DNA of 38,632 nt, taken from positions 1,242 to 39,873 of the forward strand of contig JAKLKC010000057.1 of assembly GCA_023150875.1 (NCBI GenBank), read 5' to 3'. The notes under the pieces are model-generated. The model had not been told where the DNA came from, did not search any database, and worked only from the letters and a program-made list of their open reading frames with translations. A program made the translations under genes and the position numbers. This stretch comes from Myxococcota bacterium. Lineage in GTDB: Bacteria > Myxococcota_A > UBA796 > UBA9615 > JAKLKC01. Below are positions 17,729-24,494 of this stretch, piece after piece. How positions within the stretch are numbered: the stretch's first letter is position 1; the number at the start of each line of letters is the position of its first letter.

Positions 17729-18109
17729 ATGTCCTCGCTTCCTCCCCCTTCCGCCGTCCCGACGCCCCGCGAGGGCCGGCGTCCCGATCTCGCCGACGCC
17801 GTGGAGCGCCTGGGGGACCGGCTCGCGTTGCTGGGAGAGCAGTCGGTGGCGCTGATGCGCGCGGAGGCGCGGCAGGCGGCGCGGGAGGGGGCGAAGCGGG
17901 GGGCGAGCCTGGTGGTGGCTTCCCTCTTCTGCCTGGGCGCTTATGCCTTCGTGTGCCTCGCCGCCCTGAGGGTCCTCGAACGGGTCCTGCCCGGCGACGC
18001 CGCGGCCCTCGCGGTGGGCCTGGGAAACGCCGCGGTCGTGGGCATCCTCCTGCGGGGGGCGAGGCCCGGGGGCCGGCATGGAGCGGGATCGAAAGGGGAC
18101 GGAGGGTGA
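17729..18109 (+). CDS. Holin-superfamily-III-like membrane protein (Phage_holin_3_6 / YqjE type)
   Basis: The 126-residue protein has an amphipathic helix (about 20-60: LADAVERLGDRLALL, then MRAEARQAAREGAKRG) and two membrane helices (about 59-82 and 90-108). This is the plan of Phage_holin_3_6 / YqjE proteins, which in bacterial chromosomes are stress-related inner-membrane proteins rather than phage lysis genes. It opens a cassette of small membrane proteins and overlaps the next gene by GTGA. The ribosome site is weak (GGAAG). Confidence 0.78.
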   Translation: MSSLPPPSAVPTPREGRRPDLADAVERLGDRLALLGEQSVALMRAEARQAAREGAKRGASLVVASLFCLGAYAFVCLAALRVLERVLPGDAAALAVGLGNAAVVGILLRGARPGGRHGAGSKGDGG

Positions 18110-18375
18110 GCGACCAGGGCGGGAAGGGGAGGGCCCTCGACACCGCGGGGGCGGTCCACGAAGAGGAGTGGCGCGCGGATGGGGATCCCCAGGCGATCCG
18201 GGCGGCGATGGCGCGCACGCGGGAGGACCTCCGGGACGCCTGGGGGGAAGTCCAGGAGGCGGTGACGGGTCGTCTCGACCTGGCCCACCGCTTCGAGCGC
18301 GAGCCGATGGTCTTCGTGGGGGCGGTGTTCGTGGCGGGTGTGGTGATCGGCCTGCTGGGCGGGTCGGAACGTTGA
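18106..18375 (+). CDS. DUF3618-type one-helix membrane protein
   Basis: The 89-residue product contains IRAAMARTREDLRDAWGEVQ, the 'I...M..TR..L' signature of DUF3618. A single C-terminal membrane helix follows (PMVFVGAVFVAGVVIGLLGG). The start is set at GTG 18106, which overlaps the holin-like stop (GTGA); GGAGG sits almost on top of the start, so an internal start such as Met36 (ATG 18211) is possible. The function of the family is unknown. It is co-transcribed with its neighbours. Confidence 0.72.
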   Translation: MSDQGGKGRALDTAGAVHEEEWRADGDPQAIRAAMARTREDLRDAWGEVQEAVTGRLDLAHRFEREPMVFVGAVFVAGVVIGLLGGSER

Positions 18376-18437
18376 TGCGCGCGGCCGCGGAAGCAGGCGC
18401 CGAGCGGCGCGAGCGGGATCCCGGGAGGAACCTATGA
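18375..18437 (+). CDS. 20-residue linking ORF between two small membrane protein genes
   Basis: ATG 18375 overlaps the stop of the DUF3618 gene (TGATG), and its own stop overlaps the start of the next gene (ATGA, 18434-18437). The product would be a 20-residue Arg/Glu/Ala-rich peptide. The GGGAGGAA site for the following gene lies inside it. Its perfect fit between two genes suggests a coupling device rather than a functional peptide. It may be chance. Confidence 0.3.
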   Translation: MRAAAEAGAERRERDPGRNL

Positions 18438-18637
18438 GCCAGTTCGTACCGCCTCCGGCGGCGGGGACCAGGGACGCCGACGGGGCACCCTGGCCCGCGG
18501 CTTCGGAGGACATCGCCGAGGCGAGGGAGCGCGTCGAGGACTTCGTGCGCCGCAACCCCGCCCTCTCCCTCGCCCTCGCCCTCGCCGCCGGCTACGTCGT
18601 CGGGCGGGCGTTCGCGGGGATCACGCGTCGACTCTGA
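18434..18637 (+). CDS. ElaB/YqjD (DUF883)-like tail-anchored membrane protein
   Basis: The 67-residue product has an acidic helical segment (SEDIAEARERVEDFVRRNP) and a C-terminal membrane helix (ALSLALALAAGYVVGRAF). This matches the layout of ElaB/YqjD proteins, which tail-anchor at the inner membrane and can bind ribosomes in stationary-phase E. coli. GGGAGGAA precedes ATG 18434. Confidence 0.72.
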   Translation: MSQFVPPPAAGTRDADGAPWPAASEDIAEARERVEDFVRRNPALSLALALAAGYVVGRAFAGITRRL

Positions 18638-18651
18638 ACCCGGGGGGCCCC

Positions 18652-18954
18652 ATGGAGCACTACGAGAGCCAGGAGAGGCGGGAACCGCCGGGGTTCCAGG
18701 ACGTCCTCGACGAGGTGCGCCAGACCGCCACCGACCTCGGACATGCGGCGGTCCGCACCGCGAGGGAGCAGCCCCTCGTGGCGGTGGCGGGGGCGGCGGC
18801 CATCGGCTTCGCCCTCGGTGGGGGGTTCATCAACCGGCTCGGCGGCAAGCTCGTGCTCGCCGGGCTCCAGGCGGCACTCGCCCAGACGGCCCGGGACAGG
18901 ATCCTCGGCCGCTGGGGCGGGGACGACGCCGAGCGAGGACCCGCGACCTCCTGA
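18652..18954 (+). CDS. Small membrane protein, DUF883-like
   Basis: This 100-residue protein has an N-terminal amphipathic helix (FQDVLDEVRQTATDLGHAA), then EQPLVAVAGAAAIGFALGGG, a glycine-rich membrane helix like that of DUF883/ElaB proteins, and a helical tail. It lies 14 bp after the preceding gene. The similarity in plan to that gene suggests an old duplication. No catalytic motif is visible. Confidence 0.7.
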   Translation: MEHYESQERREPPGFQDVLDEVRQTATDLGHAAVRTAREQPLVAVAGAAAIGFALGGGFINRLGGKLVLAGLQAALAQTARDRILGRWGGDDAERGPATS

Positions 18955-18988
18955 GGGGGAGGCCGGCGGGCCAGGGAGCGAGGACCAG

Positions 18989-19354
18989 ATGAAGAACCTG
19001 AACGCGGACGAACTGCTGGGCGCCATCGGACTGCAACGGCGGCAGGAGCCCCCCGACTACCTCGTCACCGCCCTGGGCCTCTTCGGCGCCGGCCTGGTGG
19101 TCGGCGCCGGACTCGGGATGCTCTTCGCCCCCAAGCCCGGGGCCGAGCTTCGGCGGGACATCGGCGGCAAGGTGGGCGACAACTTCCAGGCCCTCCAGGA
19201 CCAGGTCCAGAAGCTGGCCGAGAAGGTCCAGGGGCTGAGCTCGGGGGAGGGCCGGGTGCCGGTGACCCGTGGGGAGGGCGGCGCGCCTGCGGGGGCGCCT
19301 CCCCTGACCGGTCCCAACCCCGGCACGACGGGGGGGAACGTCCCCAAGGCGTGA
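18989..19354 (+). CDS. YtxH-like membrane protein
   Basis: The 121-residue product has a membrane helix (LFGAGLVVGAGLGMLFAPKP) followed at once by GAELRRDIGGKVGD, the YtxH family signature. An amphipathic helix (about 70-86) and a Gly/Pro-rich tail follow. YtxH proteins belong to general stress regulons in Bacillus; the mechanism is unknown. GCGAGGA lies before ATG 18989. It ends the cassette and meets the DUF2325 gene tail to tail with 21 bp between. Confidence 0.78.
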   Translation: MKNLNADELLGAIGLQRRQEPPDYLVTALGLFGAGLVVGAGLGMLFAPKPGAELRRDIGGKVGDNFQALQDQVQKLAEKVQGLSSGEGRVPVTRGEGGAPAGAPPLTGPNPGTTGGNVPKA

Positions 19355-19375
19355 GCGGCCGGGATCGTCGAGGGA

Positions 19376-20875
19376 TCAGATCGTCGAGTCCTCTTCGCGC
19401 CCCGAGCGGGCCTCCACGGCGCGGGTGGCGCGGCGGAGCATGCCGCCGATCCCGCGGTGGGCGACGAGGACCACCCGGGGATCGCCGAGGGAGGAGTACA
19501 GGGTCGACACCGCGTGGTCCAGGAGGGTCGCGCCCCAGACCAGGGTGAGGTCCGAGCCCTCGACCTGCTGCTTCGCCCGCTGGCGATCCGTCCGCACCGT
19601 GCCGTCGACGAAGCGCGCGTCGAGCTGGCCGCCGATGACCTGCTGCAGCTCCGCGAAGTAGGCGGGGGAGCCGCCCACGACCACCAGCCGCTGGAGCCGG
19701 CCCCGCCGGCATGCGTCCACGAAGTCCCGCGCCGCCTTGCGGGTCGCCGAGCCGCCGCAGATCTCGCAGCGGGACGGGTCCGACACCTCGATGGCGGTGC
19801 GCCCGGATGGGGCCGGACACACCCCGCAGGTCAGCGCCGTCTTCTGCCGGAGCGCCCGGGCGAACCCCTGGGGGTCCGTCACCGCCAGGGCGTCCATCGT
19901 CGTCTCGATGCGGGCGTCGATGAGCAGGGCGTCCATGGCCGCCCGCACCTCGTCGTGGTCCCGCAGCCCCCTCTCGCCCAGCACCTCCGCCAGGCCCTTC
20001 GGGCGGGCGGGTACCCGGGCCTCGGCGCTCGTTCCCCCCTCCGCCCGGGCGAGCGCCGCCTTCTCCCGGGCGCGGGCCGCCGCGGCCCGGGCCTCGGCCT
20101 CGTAGAAGCGGGCCTCCGCGTCCTTGATCTGCTCCTCGGCGCGGGCCCGGACCCGGCCCTCCTGTTCCCGCGCCTCCTGGAGCGACTCCAGCCGGGCACG
20201 GAGGTCGTCCCCCTCGCGCTCCGCCTCCTCCGCCCGGGCGTGGGCGTCCGCGACGGCCGCCTGCACCCGCTCCGCCAGGCCCGCCTCCAGTGCGCCCAGG
20301 CGGGCGCGGGCCTCGGCGAGGGCGCTCCGGTGGCGGGCCAGCTCCGCCTCGACGGCCTCCAGGGCCTCCTCGGCGCGGCGCCTCGCCACCAGGGCCGCCC
20401 CCAGGGAGTCCCGCAGCGCCGCCTCGGTGGCCTGGGGAGGCGGGACGGACGGTGGCGGTGGCCCGCCGGAAGCGGGGGGCGCGGGGGCGGCGGGTCCGCC
20501 CGCGGGGGTCGGCCGGGCGGCGAGGTAGCCCTCCAGGACCTTGGCGAACGGGGCGTCCGAGAACCGGGACGCCCACTGCTCCGGCCGCACCTGGAACTCC
20601 GGGGCGAGACCCTCGGCGGCACCCGGGGGGCGGGATCCCTTCCCCCGGTGGGCCGGCCCTTCCCCCGCCTCCGGCGCCGGGGGTACCGGCCGCCCCGCCC
20701 TGCCGCCGCCCTCCGCCCGCACCGCCGCGCAGACCTGCTCCACCACCTCCGGGGGGAGCATGTCTTCGGGCGAGCGGTAGCGGCCATGCCCCATGCGGGC
20801 GAGCCTCGCCAGGATCGCCTCGGGCGAGCGGTCGAGCCGGGTGGCGAGCTTGCGGACGCGTTCCTTCTGCGACAT
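19376..20875 (-). CDS. Uncharacterised protein: IF2-N-like domain, coiled coil, zinc ribbon, DUF2325
   Basis: The 499-residue cytoplasmic protein has four parts. Residues 3-52 (KERVRKLATRLDRSPEAIL and on) look like an IF-2 N-terminal or related helical nucleic-acid-binding module. A Pro/Ala/Gly linker (55-150) precedes a long heptad-rich coiled coil (about 152-280). A candidate zinc site follows, with CGVC at 350-353 and CEIC at 370-373. The C-terminal 395-480 reads as DUF2325, a Rossmann-like domain: RLVVVGGSP, then RFVDGTVRTDRQ, SDLTLVWGATLLDHAVS and VVLVAHRGIGGMLRR. In other bacteria DUF2325 occurs in small proteins of unknown role. ATG 20875 follows GGAG. The palindrome at 21023-21208 lies just upstream and may be in its leader. 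Confidence 0.75.
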   Translation of the reverse strand: MSQKERVRKLATRLDRSPEAILARLARMGHGRYRSPEDMLPPEVVEQVCAAVRAEGGGRAGRPVPPAPEAGEGPAHRGKGSRPPGAAEGLAPEFQVRPEQWASRFSDAPFAKVLEGYLAARPTPAGGPAAPAPPASGGPPPPSVPPPQATEAALRDSLGAALVARRRAEEALEAVEAELARHRSALAEARARLGALEAGLAERVQAAVADAHARAEEAEREGDDLRARLESLQEAREQEGRVRARAEEQIKDAEARFYEAEARAAAARAREKAALARAEGGTSAEARVPARPKGLAEVLGERGLRDHDEVRAAMDALLIDARIETTMDALAVTDPQGFARALRQKTALTCGVCPAPSGRTAIEVSDPSRCEICGGSATRKAARDFVDACRRGRLQRLVVVGGSPAYFAELQQVIGGQLDARFVDGTVRTDRQRAKQQVEGSDLTLVWGATLLDHAVSTLYSSLGDPRVVLVAHRGIGGMLRRATRAVEARSGREEDSTI

Positions 20876-21022
20876 GGCCCGGCTCCGCCCGCGGGTGCGG
20901 GATCGGTGCGGAGTGTAATGAGGGACGCGGAGGGAGGGAACCCGGAGCGTCCCGGCCTGGAGGGGCCTGCCCGTCGGGCCGGGGACCGTCGCCTGCCCCC
21001 GTCCGCCCTTCGCCCCGCCGCT

Positions 21023-21208
21023 CGGACTCGTGTTTCGCACTTTCGGGCCGTCGCGAGGTCCAGGACTGGGCGAGCCCCGGCAAGGAGCAGGGCCGGATTT
21101 CGCGGGAGGTGTGGTGGACCCACATCGACCAGGAAATCCGGCACCGCGACGCCGCCGCGGCCGGCCAGGACGGACCGCAGCAGGCCAGGAATGCGAAGCA
21201 CGAGTCAG
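21023..21208. repeat. Large concentric imperfect palindrome (~180 bp)
   Basis: Three nested inverted pairs share one centre near 21116-21117. The outer pair is ACTCGTGTTTCGCA (21026-21039) with TGCGAAGCACGAGT (21192-21205), one mismatch. The middle pair is GCCGGATTTC (21092-21101) with GAAATCCGGC (21133-21142), perfect. The inner pair is TGTGG (21110-21114) with CCACA (21120-21124). Between the outer and middle pairs the arms stay roughly complementary (GGTCCAGGACTGG against GGCCAGGACGGACC). Read as RNA it would fold into one long hairpin. It lies in the 439-bp gap between the RRM gene and the DUF2325 gene, both on the minus strand; I saw no gene in the rest of that gap. It may be a decayed MITE/REP-like element or a structured leader. 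Confidence 0.75.
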
Positions 21209-21314
21209 AACGCGAGACCCCCGCCCCCGTGCCCGGACGGACATGGAGGCGGGGGTCGGTCAGGCGCTTCCGCCCGCGGGTGGACCGGAGCCCCCGCGGG
21301 GGCGGATCACCGGG

Positions 21315-21734
21315 CTACCAGCGGTCGCCGCCGCCGCCACGGCCGCCGTAGCCGCCGCCACCGCGGCCGCCGCCACCGCCGCCGTAGCCGCCGCCACCGC
21401 CGCCGTAGCCGCCGCCACCGCCGCCGTAGCCGCCACCGCCGCCGCCGTAGCCGCCACGGCCGCCGCCGCCGCCGCCGGTCCGGGGACCCTTGTCCTCGGC
21501 CTCGTTCACCTTGATCACCCTCCCGTGCAGGTTCGCGCCGTCCATCTCGGACATCGCGGCGCTCGCGGACTCGGCGTCGGCGAACGTGACGAAGCCGAAC
21601 CCGCGCGAGCGGCCCGTCTCCCGGTCGGTGATGACCTTCGCGTCGGCCACGGCGCCGAAGCGCTCGAAGGCCTCCCGGAGGGTCTCGTCAGTGGTGCTCC
21701 AGCTCAGACCGCCCACGAACAGCTTCTTGGACAT
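21315..21734 (-). CDS. Glycine-rich RNA-binding protein (RRM)
   Basis: The 139-residue protein has one RRM domain (about 4-79) with RNP2 LFVGGL (5-10) and RNP1 RGFGFVTF (44-51), followed by a Gly/Tyr/Arg-rich tail (87-139). Bacterial RRM proteins of this type bind single-stranded RNA and are often cold-induced; the RGG/YGG tail may promote RNA binding or condensation. ATG 21734 has only AAAGG directly upstream. The long upstream gap (21735-22304) could hold a leader, as in cold-shock genes. The gene shape closely resembles cyanobacterial and myxobacterial Rbp proteins. Confidence 0.93.
   Translation of the reverse strand: MSKKLFVGGLSWSTTDETLREAFERFGAVADAKVITDRETGRSRGFGFVTFADAESASAAMSEMDGANLHGRVIKVNEAEDKGPRTGGGGGGRGGYGGGGGGYGGGGGGYGGGGGGYGGGGGGRGGGGYGGRGGGGDRW
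21368..21460 (-). repeat. Tandem 21-bp units encoding YGGGGGG in the RRM tail
   Basis: About four near-identical 21-bp units each encode Tyr plus six Gly. Copy number in such a tract is likely to vary by slippage. Confidence 0.8.
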
Positions 21735-22202
21735 ACCTTTCGACTCTCTTCCCTGGCGCGGCCGTCCTTCGCGGTCCGCGCGTGACACTGATGCGGGCCG
21801 AAGGCGCCCGACGCGTGCGAGGGACCGCCCGAATGGCGGCCTCGCCTCCGGTACCTGTCTTACCTTAGCCGTACTGTCCTGCTGGAGAAGCCGGGGGCGT
21901 GCGGTGAGGAGGGGACGGGCCGGAAAACATGAGCTCTGGCGCGGGCTTTCCCCGGCAGAGCCAGCCTGGATGGGGGGATGGGGACTCTCGGTTCGGGGCC
22001 GCTCCCCGGATGGGAAACCTCGGCGGGGCCGCGAGGTGGAGCCGGACGCCCGCACGCTGGACACCATAACGCCGCGGGCGTGGGATCCGCAAGTCCTTGA
22101 CCGCCATCTCCCTGGGGGCCCCGCGGCTCCGGGCGCCCACGGCCCTCCCCGGGGCGGGCCCGGGGTGCCGGTCCGGTCGGTGCCCGGGGCGGGTCCGGGG
22201 CG
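21735..22202. other. Divergent gap between RRM gene and zinc-ribbon/gatCAB operon
   Basis: No gene is convincing here. On the minus strand TTCTCC, 17 bp and TAAGGT (near 21877-21850) is a weak promoter for the RRM gene and would leave a leader of about 100 nt. At 22153-22202 a C/G-rich motif CGGGGCGGG followed by (C or T)CCGGGG occurs twice as a direct repeat. Confidence 0.35.
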
Positions 22203-22231
22203 TTGACCTCCCCCCCGACCTCTGGTATCCG
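22203..22231 (+). promoter_or_regulatory. Candidate promoter of the zinc-ribbon - gatCAB operon
   Basis: TTGACC (22203-22208; five of six consensus bases), 17 bp, then TATCCG (22226-22231). It would leave a leader of about 67 nt. An alternative is TGGACG-17-GAGAAT at 22244-22272. Confidence 0.45.
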
Positions 22232-22304
22232 GGGGCGCGGGCCTGGACGCGGCCCTCCGTCGGACCGAGAATGCAGTTCCCGCACGCCGGGAGCGGAGAT
22301 CGCC

Positions 22305-22661
22305 ATGAGTGGGACCAAGCCGCCCAGCAACGAAGAAGAAGAGTACTTCGCCCGCATCGAGCGCGAGCAGCGGGAGAAGCTGCGGGAGAGGATCGAGGCC
22401 GACGCCGCCGCTGAGGAGGCGCGCCGCCTGAAGGAGCTCCATTGGATGCGCTGCGCCAAGTGCGGCGGCGTCATGGAGACCCACCAGTTCCGCGGCGTCG
22501 CCATCGAGCAGTGCCCCTCCTGCGGCGGGGTGTACCTGGACGCCGGCGAGCTCCAGACCCTGGCGGGGGAGGAGCGGGGCGGCATGGTGGGGGCCTTCGC
22601 CGAGTTCTTCGGCGTCAAGAGGTTCCGCCGCGTGGGCGAGAAGGAAGGGGAGGGGAAGTGA
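22305..22661 (+). CDS. Zinc-ribbon protein (zf-TFIIB type)
   Basis: The 118-residue product has a charged helical N-terminus (about 8-45) and a four-Cys zinc ribbon: Cys50-x2-Cys53 and Cys70-x2-Cys73, with the family tail GGVYLDAGEL. The function of such proteins is unknown; nucleic-acid or protein binding is likely. ATG 22305 follows GCGGAG. Its stop overlaps the gatC start by GTGA, which places it first in the gat operon and hints at a link to translation. Confidence 0.88.
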   Translation: MSGTKPPSNEEEEYFARIEREQREKLRERIEADAAAEEARRLKELHWMRCAKCGGVMETHQFRGVAIEQCPSCGGVYLDAGELQTLAGEERGGMVGAFAEFFGVKRFRRVGEKEGEGK

Positions 22662-22963
22662 CCTCGCCGCGCCTCGGCGCCGACGACGTCCGGGAGATCG
22701 CGCGCCTCGCGCGCCTGGACCTCTCCGACCAGGAGATCGCCGGCTTCACCGAGCGCCTCGCCTCCGTCCTGGACTACGTGTCCCAGATCGAGCGGGCCGA
22801 GGTCGGCGCCGCCGCGGGTCCCCCGGAGGGGCAGCCCCGGCCGTGGCGGCCGGACGCCGCCGTCAACCCCCAGGGCTTCGACGTGGCGGACCGCCTGCTG
22901 GCGGCCGCGCCGGCCCGGGACGGCGACCTGGTGGTGGTGCCCCGGGTCCTCGACGCCGAGTAG
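22658..22963 (+). CDS. gatC: Aspartyl/glutamyl-tRNA amidotransferase subunit C
   Basis: GatC (101 residues) is the small subunit that holds GatA and GatB together in the GatCAB enzyme, which converts Glu-tRNA(Gln) or Asp-tRNA(Asn) to the amidated form. The family pattern is clear: DVREIARLARLDLSDQE, then VLDYVSQI, and a late DVADRLL and GDLVVVPRVL. The GTG start at 22658 overlaps the preceding stop. gatA begins 55 bp downstream. Confidence 0.95.
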   Translation: MTSPRLGADDVREIARLARLDLSDQEIAGFTERLASVLDYVSQIERAEVGAAAGPPEGQPRPWRPDAAVNPQGFDVADRLLAAAPARDGDLVVVPRVLDAE

Positions 22964-23018
22964 CCCCCAGCCCCCATCGGGCCCGCCGCCCCGCTCCCCC
23001 TCCCGGAGTCGCCAGACC

Positions 23019-24494
23019 ATGATGGACCCTTTCCTCGACACCGGGGCCCTCGCCCGCCTCCTGGCCGCGGGGGAGGCCACGTCCCGGGACCTGACCCGCG
23101 CCGCCCTCCATCGGGCCGAGGCCCTGTCCCACCTCGCCGCCTTCCTGCACCTCGACCCCGAGGGCGCGATGGACAGCGCCGCGGAGTCGGACCGGCGGCG
23201 CAGCCGGGGCGAGGCCCGCGGCCCCCTGGACGGCGTGCCCGTCGCCCTCAAGGACAACCTGGTCACCCGGGGCCTGCCCACCACCTGCGCCTCCCGGATC
23301 CTCGCGGGCTGGATCCCCCCTTACGACGGCACCGCGGTCTCCCGGCTGAAGGCGGCGGGGGCGGTGGTCCTGGGCAAGACCAACCTCGACGAGTTCGCCA
23401 TGGGCTCGTCCACCGAGAACTCCGCCTTCGGCCCCACCCGCAACCCCTGGGACACCGGACGGGTGCCCGGGGGGAGCAGCGGCGGATCGGTGGCGGCGGT
23501 GGCCGCGGGGATCGTGCCCCTGGCCCTGGGCAGCGAGACGGGGGGCTCGGTGCGCCAGCCCGCGGCCCTGTGCGGCGTGCTGGGGCTGAAGCCGACCTAC
23601 GGGCGGATCAGCCGATCGGGCCTGGTCGCCTTCGCCTCGTCCCTGGACCAGATCGGCCCCATCTCCCGGGACGTGGAGGGGATGGCGTGGGTCCTCGGGG
23701 CCATCGCCGGTCCCGATCCCCTGGACTCCACCAGCGCCCCCGCGGCGGTGCCGGACTACGCGGCCGGACTGGACGCCGGGGTGGCCGGCCTGCGGGTGGG
23801 CCTGCCCCGGGAGTACTTCGCCGAGGGCCTGGACCCCGCCACCCGCGCCCGGGTCGAGACCGTGGCGGAGGCCCTGCGGGACGCGGGCGCGACCTTGGTG
23901 GACGTCTCGCTGCCCAGCTCCCCCCTCGGGATCGCCGCCTACTACGTCATCGCCCCCGCCGAGGCCAGCAGCAACCTCGCCCGCTTCGACGGCGTCCGCT
24001 ACGGCCCCCGCGCCCGGGACCCGGTGGACCTCGAGGACCTCTACGTCCGCACCCGCTCCGAGGGCTTTGGCGACGAGGTCAAGCGGCGGATCGTGCTGGG
24101 CACCTTCGTCCTCTCCGCCGGCTACCAGGAGGCCTACTACCTGAAGGCCATGGCGGTCCGCCGGGCGATCTCCGCGGACTTCGAGGCCGCCTTCTCCCGG
24201 GTGGACGTGCTGCTCACCCCCACCACCCCCGGCCCGGCCTTCCCCATCGGCGAGCGGGCCGGCGATCCCCTGGCGATGTACCTCTCGGACGTCTACACGG
24301 TCTCGGTGAACCTCGCCGGCCTGCCGGGGATCAGCGTGCCCGCGGGCCTGGTGGACGGCCTGCCCGTCGGGGCCCAGCTCATCGGACGCGCCTTCGAGGA
24401 GGCGACGCTGCTGCGGGTGGCGGCGGCGCTGGAGCGGGCGATGCCCTGGAGGGACCTCCGGCCCGACGTGGCCGGCGGGGGAGGTGCCGCGTGA
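23019..24494 (+). CDS. gatA: Aspartyl/glutamyl-tRNA amidotransferase subunit A
   Basis: GatA (491 residues) is the amidase that frees ammonia from glutamine. Its amidase-signature triad is intact: Lys78 in GVPVALKDN, Ser153 in PGGSSGGS and Ser177 in GSETGGSVRQP. Length is normal. There are two adjacent ATG codons (23019, 23022) behind CGGAG. Its stop overlaps the gatB start (GTGA). Confidence 0.97.
   Translation: MMDPFLDTGALARLLAAGEATSRDLTRAALHRAEALSHLAAFLHLDPEGAMDSAAESDRRRSRGEARGPLDGVPVALKDNLVTRGLPTTCASRILAGWIPPYDGTAVSRLKAAGAVVLGKTNLDEFAMGSSTENSAFGPTRNPWDTGRVPGGSSGGSVAAVAAGIVPLALGSETGGSVRQPAALCGVLGLKPTYGRISRSGLVAFASSLDQIGPISRDVEGMAWVLGAIAGPDPLDSTSAPAAVPDYAAGLDAGVAGLRVGLPREYFAEGLDPATRARVETVAEALRDAGATLVDVSLPSSPLGIAAYYVIAPAEASSNLARFDGVRYGPRARDPVDLEDLYVRTRSEGFGDEVKRRIVLGTFVLSAGYQEAYYLKAMAVRRAISADFEAAFSRVDVLLTPTTPGPAFPIGERAGDPLAMYLSDVYTVSVNLAGLPGISVPAGLVDGLPVGAQLIGRAFEEATLLRVAAALERAMPWRDLRPDVAGGGGAA

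Noticed and set aside
17729-18109. Prophage holin
   Set aside because: No endolysin, tail or capsid gene is nearby, and the gene sits among chromosomal stress-type membrane proteins.
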